A DNA stretch of 64,000 bases, from contig CM074700.1 in NCBI GenBank assembly GCA_037367355.1, positions 2,914,001 through 2,978,000 of the forward strand, read 5' to 3'. The position numbers and the translations under genes are program-made. This DNA comes from Neoscytalidium dimidiatum (Eukaryota > Ascomycota > Dothideomycetes > Botryosphaeriales > Botryosphaeriaceae). Numbering within the stretch: position 1 is the first letter of the stretch; the number at the start of each line of letters is the position of its first letter. Of the stretch, positions 21,744 through 32,641 are shown one piece after another. Under the pieces are notes generated by a model, which was not told where the DNA came from, ran no database searches, and worked only from the letters and a program-made list of their open reading frames with translations.

Positions 21744-22976
21744 ATGGCCGCCGACCATGACACGCCCCGAACGGTCCCTCGTAAGCCCCCGTGCACATCC
21801 ACAACAACCACGCTCGCGTGCTCACTCTTTGCCGCTCAGCCTGGGTGCGCTCTGCTCACAACGACTCGTCCGAAGAACTCCGCCTCGACTCCCAGGTGAC
21901 GCCGCTATTACTACCAAAGACGCCGCAAACGGCCCGCCCTGCCTCTCACAACTCGCAACCTTCTCCGCGTCCCGGAGCTCCCGCTGGTCGCCGCTTCGAT
22001 CATGCCCGCGAGGCCGCTCCGCCGCTACCTAATACCTCCCCCGTCGAGACCGCCTCACGCTGGCGTGCATTCGCCCTCGCCTCCAAATATCCTGACCCGC
22101 CGCAGTCTGCCGGCCGCTCCGAGGTTGTCTCTCCGGAATGGATGCGCAATAACTTCAACGACCTGGACTCGCCATGGGAGCCGGACGAGCCGATGGTGGC
22201 AGATCCCGAGAAGGAACCCGGATTCTGGCTGTTCAGCCATTCCAAGCGGAAGAGCCGCCTCCACAAGTTCCATGTGAGACTTTCCCCGGGCCGAACTGCG
22301 ACCCAAACGCCCGTGACGTTTCGCGTGTTTTTTCGCTTCTGCTTAGTTTGGACTTGTGTGACGCCGCCGTTGCGTGACCGTCTCCGCTTAGTGTTTCAGG
22401 TTATTGACATTGACTGCAGCGTACCCTCATGCGGAACCCATACATTCCTCTCGTCATTCGTCTGACCGTCCTTGCCTTTTCGGCTGCCGCCCTGGGCATT
22501 TCCAGCCGCATCTTTCACCTTACCAACCGTAGCAATTGTGACGCTGGATCGTCCACCTACATGGCCATTATTGTCGATGTTTTTGCTATAGTCTACCTCT
22601 GCTACATCACGTATGATGAATACACGGCCCAGCCTCTTGGCCTGCGCAACCCCAGGTCCAAGATGCGCCTTATCTTTCTAGATCTCCTCTTCATCGTTTT
22701 TGATTCCGCCAACTTAAGCATTGTGAGACACCCCGCATGTATACCGGAAACAAGCAAATTAACCCCTTGGTTTAGGCCTTCCAGTCATTAACGGATTCGA
22801 ACTGGGCGTGTGTGGACAACAGCGAGCGCTCTGACCCGGAGATTTCGACGTGTTACCAGGCCAGCGTGTGCAATCAACAGAAATCCTTGACAGCAGTGTT
22901 ATTACTAGCGCTCATGGCATGGCTGCTGACCTTTTCCATCAGTACGCTCCGGATTGTGGAGCGGGTCACGCGCTGA
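21744..22976 (+). CDS. SRF1: Regulator of phospholipase D, SRF1-like membrane protein
   Basis: Exons 21744-21780, 21840-22273, 22420-22722 and 22776-22976 give 324 aa. In yeast, Srf1 is a membrane protein that activates phospholipase D (Spo14) during sporulation. Here the N-terminal half is polar and Pro/Ser-rich. About residue 158 onward is membrane-embedded: RNPYIPLVIRLTVLAFSAAA, then STYMAIIVDVFAIVYLCYIT, ITYDEYTAQPLGLR, a strand ending in DLLFIVFDSANLSI, and a last helix near the C-terminus (LLALMAWLLTFSISTL). The YDEYTxxPLGLR and FDSANLS motifs are hallmarks of the fungal family. All four junctions are phase-exact, and the first coding exon holds only 12 codons plus one base. The Spo71 gene, another sporulation factor, lies 6 kb away. 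Confidence 0.88.
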
Positions 22977-23684
22977 TGGTGGCCTTTCTTACCTTCCTTG
23001 CTTATATTTCTTTTAATCGGTCAACTATACCCCGGAATGATACACATCTTTCTTCGTTGTCTTTCTCCCTTTCTCCTGATCTTCGAGTTCGGTCCGAATA
23101 TGGTGAGAATGCGTTGTTGGGAGTGGATACAACCAAGAAATGGCGGTGCGCTCCGTGCACAGAGAACATCAACATTTTGGAGACGTGTGGTTTTCTTCGG
23201 AAAGACCTGCTGCACGTTTGGCTCTGGATCGTCCTTGATCGCCTGGACTTTCGGCAAATCCTCCAGTGTTTGGAATGCTTTCCCTGGGGTTTCCGTTCTC
23301 GGCTAACTACAGGTTTGCCCGACAACGCAGTCCGACTCTCAATACCGCCATTTGCTTGTAAGCTTGACTCCAGTACGAGAGGAGCTCTCCCTTGCCGGCA
23401 GTAGAAGAGCAAATCATATATTGCTTTCACTTAAGCAAGCACTCCAGCGGAAACTAGAGTGTACAGATGTGTGTGCACTTAACTCGGTTTGCTCGCATGG
23501 TAAGATTCAGTAAGTAGAAAAAAAGGACATGATGCCTGGTAGGTCTTTCACTAGATATCTCCTTGCATTCCATGTCTCTGCCTCTTTCTCTGGGTCTCAC
23601 GGTTCATCTTTTGGCCCCCATACCTGACGCAAAGCTATCGCCATCCATCGGTATACTGCCCGATTGGACTTTCCTTGCAACACC
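22977..23684. other. Intergenic, nothing recognised
   Basis: This is the SRF1 3' flank and the promoter of the His-rich gene. Plus-strand frames at 22850-23404 overlap the SRF1 end in other frames and have no motif. Confidence 0.4.
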
Positions 23685-24791
23685 ATGCCCGTGACCCTTC
23701 ACCGCCGCAATCACTCCCCGCTTATGGAATGGGACCTTCCGGCTTGTTACGAACACCACCACTGTCCTCCGACTAACCGCCGCCACTTCTTACGCATTCG
23801 CCGACACTTTGGCCCCTGTTCTGCACATCACGCGCATCATGGTCATGGCGTTAGTCATTCCTTCCACCACCATCATCATCATCATCACCACCACCACAAG
23901 GCCGCCTCTCGCAGCCGACAGCTCGTGATCATTCGTCGCCGGCCCAGTCCTTTCTCCCGAGGTACCCAAGGCGACCATTGCGACTGCAATCGCTGGCCCT
24001 GGAAGTGGTTGTACCCCTGTTTCCGCACCTGCCAGCACCCCACGCGCTGTGTCGAAAGGCGGGGAAGGACGGAGGAGGGGAGCCACGCACACTACCGCCC
24101 GCCTCCCTGCTACGGGCATGAGGACTGCGATGGTGACGAGATGTATAATAAGCGCGGCAGTAGTAGGGCAAGGAGAGCCGTACGCGTCCGCCATCACCAG
24201 CGCAGAGCATCCCCTTCACCGAACCATGGGCCCGGCCGACTGTACTCGCCGCCTTTGACACCGCCGCAGCCTTTACTGCGTCCCAGCCGCTCCTCTTGTC
24301 ATCACTGTCGTATGACATGGGCGAGGAGGGGGTCCGGTGTGGAGCGCACTTGTCCATCTTGCACGGGAGAGACGCCGGACCTCATCGACAGCCTCTGCGC
24401 TGGCGTCGATGGTATCGAGCTCGGTAGCGGCGGCGGTGGGGGGTCGGTGGCGAATGCGGCAGTAGCGTCACGCCCACAGCTGCTGCCGAATTCGCCGATC
24501 TCGGCGCCGGGGAGGTTGAGGTCAAGGTCGAGGAGACCCTATTGGAGGAGGGGTTTGAATGGGGTGGATAAGGATGGGGATGGGGATGGGCCGTTTTCGG
24601 GGCTGCTGGATTCAGCGAGTGATGTCTCCAGAGACGAGGTGTTGGTGCTTGCTGACGGTGAGAATCGTGGTAGGAGGAAAAGACGGGGACGGGGGAGTGG
24701 GCTGCGTGGAGGTGGATCAAGGGAAGTGCAGGAGGAGAGTAGTGATTTCGAGGCTTGGAGGGACGGGTTTGGTGGACGGAGGGCTTGGTAG
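23685..24791 (+). CDS. His/Arg-rich hypothetical protein with paired CxxC motifs
   Basis: This is a single open frame of 368 aa from the first ATG; the frame continues upstream only to a TTG. Near residue 60 a run of 11 His is encoded by a CAY repeat (about 23871-23898). Further Cys/His clusters follow (CDCNRWPWKW, CYGHEDCDGD), and near residues 210-230 a spaced CHHC...CPSC pair resembles a small zinc ribbon. The rest is rich in Arg, Ser, Pro and Gly, and the C-terminus has an acidic SSDFEAWRDGF patch. I recognise no family. Metal binding (Zn/Ni) is plausible from composition. High GC makes long chance frames possible, so coding status is moderate. Confidence 0.55.
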   Translation: MPVTLHRRNHSPLMEWDLPACYEHHHCPPTNRRHFLRIRRHFGPCSAHHAHHGHGVSHSFHHHHHHHHHHHKAASRSRQLVIIRRRPSPFSRGTQGDHCDCNRWPWKWLYPCFRTCQHPTRCVERRGRTEEGSHAHYRPPPCYGHEDCDGDEMYNKRGSSRARRAVRVRHHQRRASPSPNHGPGRLYSPPLTPPQPLLRPSRSSCHHCRMTWARRGSGVERTCPSCTGETPDLIDSLCAGVDGIELGSGGGGGSVANAAVASRPQLLPNSPISAPGRLRSRSRRPYWRRGLNGVDKDGDGDGPFSGLLDSASDVSRDEVLVLADGENRGRRKRRGRGSGLRGGGSREVQEESSDFEAWRDGFGGRRAW

Positions 24792-25341
24792 GGAAGGCTA
24801 TCGGATTGGCAAGTAATGGGAAAAGGGGGAAATGTGGACAGGCGCAAAGGTATTTGTTTACTTTCAAGCGTAGATATTGCTCGTCGTTGCTCTCCCGGAC
24901 TGGAGCTTGTCGGGAAATTGATCATGTATTGTTTCTGATACTGCGCGCCCACATAGCGCAGACCAAAACTTGTATCAGCTTCTTGCATTAAAGTTAAGAT
25001 GGGTTCTTTGAAACGAAAAGCCCCAATTGAATTGAGAGGAAAGCGTGGGGACCCCCGCAGGAGACAGCAGGGTCTGGCGTAGGGCTGAGGCGATGCGGCG
25101 CAAGCGCGAGCTCCAGCCAGCTTGCGCCTTCCTTTGACTTCATTTCGTTTCCGCCTTCGCCGCAACGGCTGCCTGAGCAAACTTCCAGCTGGAAACAAAT
25201 TGCCATACCTACACTACACGACAACACTCTACCAGGCTAACCAGGTTGCTAACTCCGAAACTGCCGCGCTTCTCCACATCTATCCTATCAGCAGCTCCGT
25301 CTACCGCAGGCAACCTCTCGCTCGCCCGTACCCCCGCCAGC
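24792..25341. other. Intergenic, nothing recognised
   Basis: This lies between the His-rich frame and the thioredoxin gene. The thioredoxin frame is open to 25246, but only from a TTG codon, so the leader there is taken as 5' UTR. Confidence 0.35.
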
Positions 25342-26002
25342 ATGTCGAAGATCACGCACATCAGCGGCCAGCCGCAGTGGAACAGCATCCTCTCGTCCAA
25401 CACTTATGTCATCGCCGACTTCTACGCCGACTGGTGCGGGCCGTGCAAGGTCATCGCGCCCATCTTCGAGCAGCTGGCCCAGCAGGAGGCCAAGCCCGGC
25501 CGCCTCGCCTTCGTCAAGGTCGATGTCGACGCCCAGCAGGGTATCGCCCGCCAGTACGGAGTGTCTGCGTATGTTTGATCCCCCCTCGCGCACCAGCGAA
25601 ATAATCGTGCTGTGCGATTTTGGCTGACTTGCATCGGCGAACGGTAGTATGCCCACCTTCCTCATTTTCAAGAATGGCTCCGTCACCGAAACCATCCGCG
25701 GCGCCAACCCGGCCGCTCTGCGCGCCGCAGTCACCAAGGCCGCCGCCGACGCGACGAAGGGCCCTGCCCGTACGAGTGCCGCATTCCAGTCCAAGGGCCA
25801 TGTCCTCGGTAGCGGGCCGGCGGGCGCCGGCTCGAGGAGCGGCGGTGCGGCAGACTGGGCGTGGAACAACGTGCAGCGGAGGGGTAGCATTGTGGATACG
25901 GCGGTCAGGTTCGTGGCGTTGTATCTGACGACTCTGTTCTCTTTCGATGCGTACGCGGCGGCAAGAGAGAGCCCGTTCAATGTGAATGCGAAGACTAAGT
26001 AG
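25342..26002 (+). CDS. Thioredoxin with C-terminal membrane-tail extension
   Basis: Two exons (25342-25568 and 25648-26002) give 193 aa. The thioredoxin domain fills about residues 1-105: FYADWCGPCK with redox Cys at 32 and 35, VDVDAQQGIARQYGVSAMPT with the cis-Pro at 78 formed across the splice, then FKNGS. About 85 more residues follow, longer than a plain thioredoxin. They have a Gly/Ser/Ala linker, GAADWAWNNVQRRGS, and one probable membrane helix (VRFVALYLTTLFSFDAYAA) close to the C-terminus. This suggests a tail-anchored disulfide reductase facing the cytosol, by inference. The start at 25342 gives the expected family N-terminus. Confidence 0.88.
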
Positions 26003-26438
26003 GGAGATGGTACGAAGAGGCGTCAATGAGAGCTCCGGCCTCGATAGATATCTGACTCAAGAGCAGGTACGGTGTTTTGGGCGTTCGGTGGTGGGTCTGA
26101 TATTCAATACCATGATTTCGCAGGTTTCTCCAATGTTTTCTATGAAAGGAATTCCACTTGCTCCATTTCGTGCCCTGTCGTTGTTGGCGTGATATCGACC
26201 GTGATCAGGGTTACTCATAATGGAAATAATAGGATGGCGTCAAGCATCCGCATCAAAGACCCGCCGTATACTCCTGAGCCATGCCCACTTTCCCCAGCAC
26301 CCAGTTTTCATGTACGTTCGAAATTGTCTATATGCTCCCTCATGTGCCCCAGAATCCAAAGCCATGCCCTACTGAAAGCTCAACGCGATTGATAGATGCC
26401 CCCTCATCCATTGTGGCCTTCCCCCGAAAAGAACCCGT
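26003..26438. other. Intergenic between convergent genes
   Basis: These are the 3' flanks of the thioredoxin gene and of the small minus-strand gene. I see nothing specific in it. Confidence 0.35.
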
Positions 26439-26952
26439 TCACTCCTTACTCACGAAGTGTGCGTATATGACGAAGTTGCGGTCGCCCCGGATGCGCAGTG
26501 CATAGGCGTGGTACATGCCGGTGGTCCAGAAGCGTTGTGCCACGAGCGGCTTGTTAGCGGAGGTCGGATTCCCGAGCGGATCCATGTGGAAATGTACAGT
26601 GTACCGTTTCGGATCGCGTTCGAAAGTGGTGAATGCGACTTCATGGAGCCTCTGCGGGAGAAAATGGGTCATTGGCGCCGACGAGATAATGCATCTGAGG
26701 AGTAACTTAGCTTACCATCCAAGATGTATCACCACATATGTAGCGGGTGCGAGGAATATTGCTGGGATCCCAGCTCCGGAGCTCGATGCCGACGGCGGAG
26801 CGGGCCAGGCTGGGGTTGCAGTTCGTGAGCGAGTCTGAAGTCGAGGGCCGATCGGAAGACTCTGAGCTGGTGGATATTCTGGTGGATGTCTTCGAGAGTG
26901 TTTGTGACGAGGAGCGCCGAAGCATCAGCGGTGCGAAGCAGAAGGAAGGCAT
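26439..26952 (-). CDS. Small conserved-looking protein, function unknown
   Basis: Two exons (26952-26716 and 26651-26439) give 149 aa. The junction joins GDTSWM to RLHEVAFTTFERDP with a GTAAGC donor and a CAG acceptor and keeps frame. The N-terminal about 45 residues are Ser/Thr/Arg-rich with few acids, like a mitochondrial targeting peptide. The C-terminal about 80 residues look like one compact beta-rich domain (RYTVHFHMDPLGNP, PLVAQRFWTTGMYHAYALRI, FVIYAHFV). I do not recognise it. The start is uncertain because the open frame extends upstream to 27123 without another ATG. The coherent fold-like C-terminus and the clean intron are the main reasons to call it a gene. Confidence 0.65.
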
Positions 26953-28711
26953 GGCTGGCAGAGTGAGTGCCTGTCGCCGTTTGAGAATGCGGAACGCGGC
27001 ATGTTTGGCGGTGGGGATGTGCCCGAGGGCTTTTAAACTTGCAAAGGGACAATCTCTATTATATCTGAGTATTTCGGGGAATAATTTACACGGGTTGAAT
27101 ACGCAGAGAGCATGGGTTGGCAAGCCCCGTGGTGTGTTGGACTGCGTTCTGGACCAGCTCGGGTCTAGAAATCTATTCGTTCAGTTCTGCTTGTGTGAAG
27201 ATCGTGTCCGTGTGCAAAGGATAAAACACATAGATATGGGAGCGGTTTAGCGAGCGAGAAACCGTGTGCCTTACAAATGTTCTCCTCCGTGCTTACGACA
27301 CGAGGAGATTGCCTGTTCTGGTATCCGCGTCAGTCTCACACGGCCATTGACGCTCAGGAGTCGCTCTTGCGTCGGCATATACCGTGCAATGTTTGCGAGA
27401 CTCCATTCCGCTGGGCCCCTTCTACACGTGTGATTGGCGGGAACATACGAGTTATAGAGGGCACATCTATACAATTTGCCCTTCTGGGAAATGGCCTATG
27501 CGTCGCCGATACGCCGAGATGAAGGTATCGCTATCTTTAGAGTTTTGCATTCAGGCATCCACTATACATGTGTAACAGTATAGGAGCATTTCGATTATAT
27601 GATTCCCATGAAGAAGAAATGCCTACTTCAAGCGAGAGCATAAATGCTGAAAGTTATACCGCATTGTAACTTTACCATTCGCTTGGTTCGCTAAACCGCT
27701 CCATTCTCGAGACGAGAAAATTAGCGAGGCTGATCTATGAGAAACCTCAAGCCTTTTGGCTCTTAGTTTGTCAGCCGCTCGCTCAAAGACAGGTTTGGCG
27801 ATTCTTTTCAGCAAATTGATTATTCTGCAATCGACTCAGTCCTAGCCGGGCGAGCTGATCAAAGCGATCGGCGGATGCTGTTGCAAGTCCACCTCATTCT
27901 TCCCGGCAGATCTGATGTGAAACATCGCAACTCAAATATTTCGAGAGATTCCACTATCTAAGCTGGTTATATCTAGATTACGCCCTTCTCCACAGGGTCC
28001 GGTATCCCCAGTCCCGTTAAACAAGGCTCGGCCCAGCACCACAGAGCTCAGGAGCGGAATCTTGCAGGAGTAGTTCACTGATATAGCCTATGACCATCGT
28101 CGGTCGCATTTTGATTGTCACCCCCGGATCGACCTGACGCCCATCTTTCTCTATTGAAGCGCTTCTCGGATAATGACGGAGAAAGAGGAGAATCAAAATG
28201 CCCGATCGCCTTCAAGAAGCCCGGCCGGTTCTTCGTCTTTGGACGATCTTCAACACATTTGTTTGCACAGCCTCAAGGATGGTCAGCTTAGTCGCAAGTA
28301 CGGAGAGCGGCCAGCGGGAGCGACGAGATGAATGAGTGGAACGACGCAACGCGGTGGGATGAGCACAGCGCGCAGGCAGCCCCGGTCGTGATTTGCAGCA
28401 GGGAATCAGCAGGGAACGAGCCTGGCCATGGGTTTGCAAGCGTCACTAGCCACACTCTAGCCCGCGACCAGATCCAGGCGCCAGCTGCCAGCCAGCTGTC
28501 GCGCAACTCCAACACGCCTTCTGCAACCTGCCTAATGTTTAATTACCTCCTCAGGGACCCATGATGCCTGCCTCTGGGGTCGCATAGAGTGCCTTCCTCT
28601 CCCTCCTTGCATGTGTCTCCCACCGTACGCCCCACCACTTCTCCTGCTCTAAGCCCCGCCGTCGCCCTCTCGCTCACGGCACCGCGCTTGTCTCACTGTT
28701 TTCCGCCCATA
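26953..28711. promoter_or_regulatory. Long divergent intergenic region
   Basis: About 1.76 kb separates the small minus-strand gene from Spo71. It contains no supportable ORF, and I found no tRNA-like T-loop or 5S-like sequence. A meiotic gene with a long upstream region would be regulated here, but no site can be assigned by eye. Confidence 0.4.
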
Positions 28712-31700
28712 ATGGACGTCGGTGGGCTCGATCCCGATTCCTACACCGCCCAGCGCCTGGTATGTCTCCTGCTATGAGCTCCACTTGTTGCGCCCCACTG
28801 ACAGCTCAGCAGCAACATGCTACCCCCGAGCATCTCTATCTCACGTCGCGCCGCTGCTTCATAGGCCCAATTCCCGAGGGCTGGCTCAAGTCGCACCGCC
28901 GCGATTGGTACAGACACCACCTGCACATCAATTATTCCTCGCGCGCGGCTACATTCTCTACAAATATCAACATTACCCACGATCGTCGCATCACCGGTCT
29001 CGATTCTCCCCAAACCTCGAAATCCTTCCGCATAAGTTTCCCGCAACCCGATGATATTACCGGTGATAGCAATGGTGCCGGAGGTAGAGAAGAAGCTGCT
29101 GCTGCTGCTGCTGAAACAGGCTCGACCGTCGCTGTTCCACGGGCACGCAATACGGACAGCGACATTGTGGACGAGCAGCTAGAGTCGCGGAGAAGAGGAC
29201 AATCTCGCTCCAGCACGGTGAATGGCCGCAAATCAGCGAAGAAGAGGCCTGTATTCAGAAGAGACAACACAGGCTCATTCGTCACTGCCAACGAACAGCC
29301 GCTATCTCCTCCAAGTCCAGAGCTACGCGCAATTTCAATGGCTGAGAGCAGTCTACGGGTCCCTTCTCCACGCGGCGATGCTTCTACATCTTCGCTGTTA
29401 CCTAAGCGTGACCTTGCTCCTCCAGACCCAGTACCGGAGCAACTTGATGGTGCAGCTCAAACACGAGAGGACACTGGCCGCGGCCTCGTGAAATTCGACA
29501 TACCTGATGATTCGAGGCGGGCCGAGATCCAAGCCAAAGCGCGCCTTGCCCAGGCCAGCTTCCGTCAAAAAACGTCCCGTGTGCGGAAAGCCAGGGATCA
29601 CGACGGCCAGATAGTCAAAATGGACAAGATGCTTGTGCGCATCGATGCTACTCTTGCAGAGGTTGGTGAAGACTTTGACGAGAACGAAGCACACAGGGTG
29701 GAATCCAGGACTGCTGAAAAATGGCGAGAGTATATGGTTGTGTGCCGCGATAATGTTGATGATGATCCGGACGTGCCGTTCATTCTCCAGATGTACAAAA
29801 CACGCGTGGGTACTCCATTTTCTCTAGGAACTAACAGGAGAGAGCCTTTCAATAATGTTTTGCTGATGACCATGACGATTTATCCTTGGTGTTCTGGATT
29901 TTGCTAATTCTGGTCTTGAAATAGGTGATAGCGGCTGTTGAAGAGTCAAAGAATAGGAAAAGAGCCAAACACGAGATCAAGCTAAGCCCAAAGTACATAC
30001 GGGTTAACCTCTATTCCTCGCTGGACAAGACGGTCGTCATATGGACACCATGGCGAAAAGGGACCAAAATCTTCATCATGCGCCCACGCTCGGGTTCGAG
30101 TGCGGCTGAATGGTACACCTTTCTAAGGAAAATTCTTGGATGGAACCGAGCTTCGGAACTGCAAATCAACGTGCCTGACCTGGACGTAAGCCTCCGCCTG
30201 GAGAATCCATTTCAGGAACTGGAGTCATCCAAGGAAGTCCGGGAAGCCGCCAAAGGCAACACTGAAGCTATGGTGAAAGCAGTTCAGAAGGAGCAGGCTG
30301 TTGCGAAAAACATCATCAACCGTGCCATCGACATGCTTAGCCAAACAAAAGATTATGCCGAAGTAATCAAACATTGGACCGAATCAGAGCGTATGGGGCT
30401 CGCCTGGAAGCGGTACGACCGTCTTGAGTGGATTCATGGATCCAACGAGCAGAAGATGTACGGCTCAATTGCTATGGCGCGGACACATGAGCTGGAACTG
30501 CGTCCAAAGCAACATTATCCCACAACGGCCAAAACCAAGAAGGACAATATCCTTGAAGAGCCAGTCCCAGTCGAAGGATTCTTAGTAAGATTGACGAGCC
30601 AAAGAGGGATCGACCGTAGGCTGGGCCGTATGTTTTTCAAGAGGCTTTATTTCTCGACCCACGATAATTATCTAGTATTTTCACGACCGGCTAAAGCAGT
30701 TCCTCCGCCACCGCCAAAACTCCCAGGCTCTGGAGGACTACGAGTGCCATCGGCCAGAGAGATTACGGAGGAGACACCTTTGATCTACGCTGTAAGTGCC
30801 ACAAATTGTAGGAAATGTGGATGGAGCTAATCCTGGAAGGTTAACCCTTATCCCATCAAGGACGGTCAAATCGAATGGCTCGCAGAAGGCACAAAGAGCT
30901 CTCCCGAAGATATCAGGTACCATGACCGGGATGCTTCCGACGAAGCGGAGAGAAAGACCAACCTGCTCCTGAAATGCGATGGCTATATAAACCTCTGCAA
31001 TATCAAGAAAGTCAGGAAAGTACACCGTGGAGCCTCAGCTGCAGATGAAAATATGGAAGAAGGTTCAGATGTCGACTTCGATGCTGAAGTGGATGATAGC
31101 ATGGAAGACGACGGAGTCACACATGAATTCGATGATGAGAGAACTTTCGAAATCGTTCTACGAAACGGACTTGTCATTCGACTTCAGGTAAGTCCAGTTC
31201 GGCACTCTTTCCAGTAATCGCGGAAATGGTAACCAGTCACCAAGGCCTTCGACAAAATGACGAAGAAAGAATGGGTCAAGCGTCTTCGTCAACTCGCAAA
31301 GTATTGGAAATACCGCTCTACAATGGACATACAACTCTACAAAACGGTCAGAAAGTACAATCTAGACCTTCTCAACATTGACGAGGAGACGGAAGCCATA
31401 GTGGGCCAGTTCGCAAGGAAATGGGAAGTCTCGAATGCACACGCAAGCTCTGAATTGTATAATCTCTGCGGTATTTCTGCCTGCCGCTCCATTCACGTAA
31501 GTTCAATATCTAGATAGAGGACCTTTTTCTTCAAAACATACTGAACGAAGTTTAGATCTCGGGAGTACTCTTCCGCAAACCCCGCCGGCATGCTACCTTT
31601 ACTCGTTGCTCCGTAATTCTTTCCTCTGGCACACTCCTCATCTTCCAGGACTCGCTCCGTAAAAGCACAGGCAAGCAACTGTCTCACATCCATCACGAGC

Positions 31701-32128
31701 ACATCGCCACACTGGACCTCCGCGACTGCTACTTGTACTCTGGCTTATTAACGGAGAACGACCTCCTTTACCAAAACCGCACCTTTGACAACAACAAACC
31801 TGGTCATACAGCTCTCCCTCGCATATATCTCGAAGACGGCTGGACCAGCACGGATGAGGATTACATGACGTGCTTCGCCATTTGGCATGGAAGGAAGAAG
31901 AGTCTTTTCAGGAGAGGCGGAGACGACCCGCGAGAGAAGGAGGTTAGGGAGAAGGAGGGTGGACGGCGGAACAGGTTTAAATTGGTCAGCCAGCTCGGTG
32001 TGCCAGGTAACACAATGGTCTTCAAGGCGAGGAGTCGTGCGGAGAGGGACCATTGGGTCTTGGCTATTCAGACTGAGTGTGAGAGGTTGGCGCAGGCGGA
32101 GGAAGTCAGGATTGTGGGAGAGAAATGA
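28712..32128 (+). CDS. SPO71: Spo71-like PH-domain protein
   Basis: Six exons (28712-28759, 28810-29805, 29925-30791, 30840-31187, 31245-31496, 31556-32128) give 1027 aa. Spo71/Mug56 proteins carry PH domains and act in prospore or spore membrane extension with Vps13-type machinery. The N-terminus has RRCFIGPIPEGWLKSHRRDW, the conserved Spo71 head. A disordered region with six Ala (about residues 120-130) follows. Then comes the conserved Spo71 N-domain (about 330-560; IWTPWRKGTKIFIMRP), a PH region (VEGFLVRLTSQRG) and a C-terminal PH-like part. That last part has ISGVLFRKPRRHATFTRCSV, FKARSRAERDHWVLAI and its conserved Trp. The 16-codon first exon is joined by a 50-nt intron; acceptors 28809 and 28812 both keep frame. 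Phases are all exact. The family is secure, the start likely. Confidence 0.9.
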
Positions 32129-32641
32129 CAAGACGTTTTCGCAGCGATTGGTGGAGTACGGTAATGTTCATGAACGATGATGGCATGGAGGGATTCTCCC
32201 CTTCGTTAATGGTATTGAGCGGTTCTGTTTATGGTTTGGCGTTTGTACGCACCTTGCCCCTCTGCTTTGCATTCTTAGCATACCCATGTAGCTCGCTTCC
32301 TCTTCTTCTGCATTCTTATCGTGTCCCTGCATTAGCAAAGATAGCACTATAATTAAGAAAAAGATCAGTACTGGCTTTGTTCTAGTGTGAACGCAAGGGA
32401 GCCAGAAGAAAACGAGATTGAAGAATTTGGATTCCCAAACGCTAGCATAAGCTTCCCCGCTAAAGTCCCAATAAGTAGATAAATAGTCAGAGAGTGCAAG
32501 TAAATGTTTGCTACAGACTTGCTAGTTCTCATAGATCCTAATGTCAACATGCTGTCCAAGCAAAACCCGTCCAAGCTCCGTCTACGATCTACACACTTCT
32601 CAGTCTTCTGACTAGAAAAGGGATTGGTCTTCCGAACGATG
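32129..32641. other. Intergenic between convergent genes
   Basis: These are 3' flanks only; I see nothing specific in it. Confidence 0.35.

Noticed and set aside
26953..28711. Possible tRNA, 5S rRNA or snoRNA genes in the long gap before Spo71
   Set aside because: No T-loop GTTCRANNC with a pairing acceptor stem, no 5S-like sequence and no C/D box pair with guide spacing could be supported. A tRNAscan/Infernal run would settle it.
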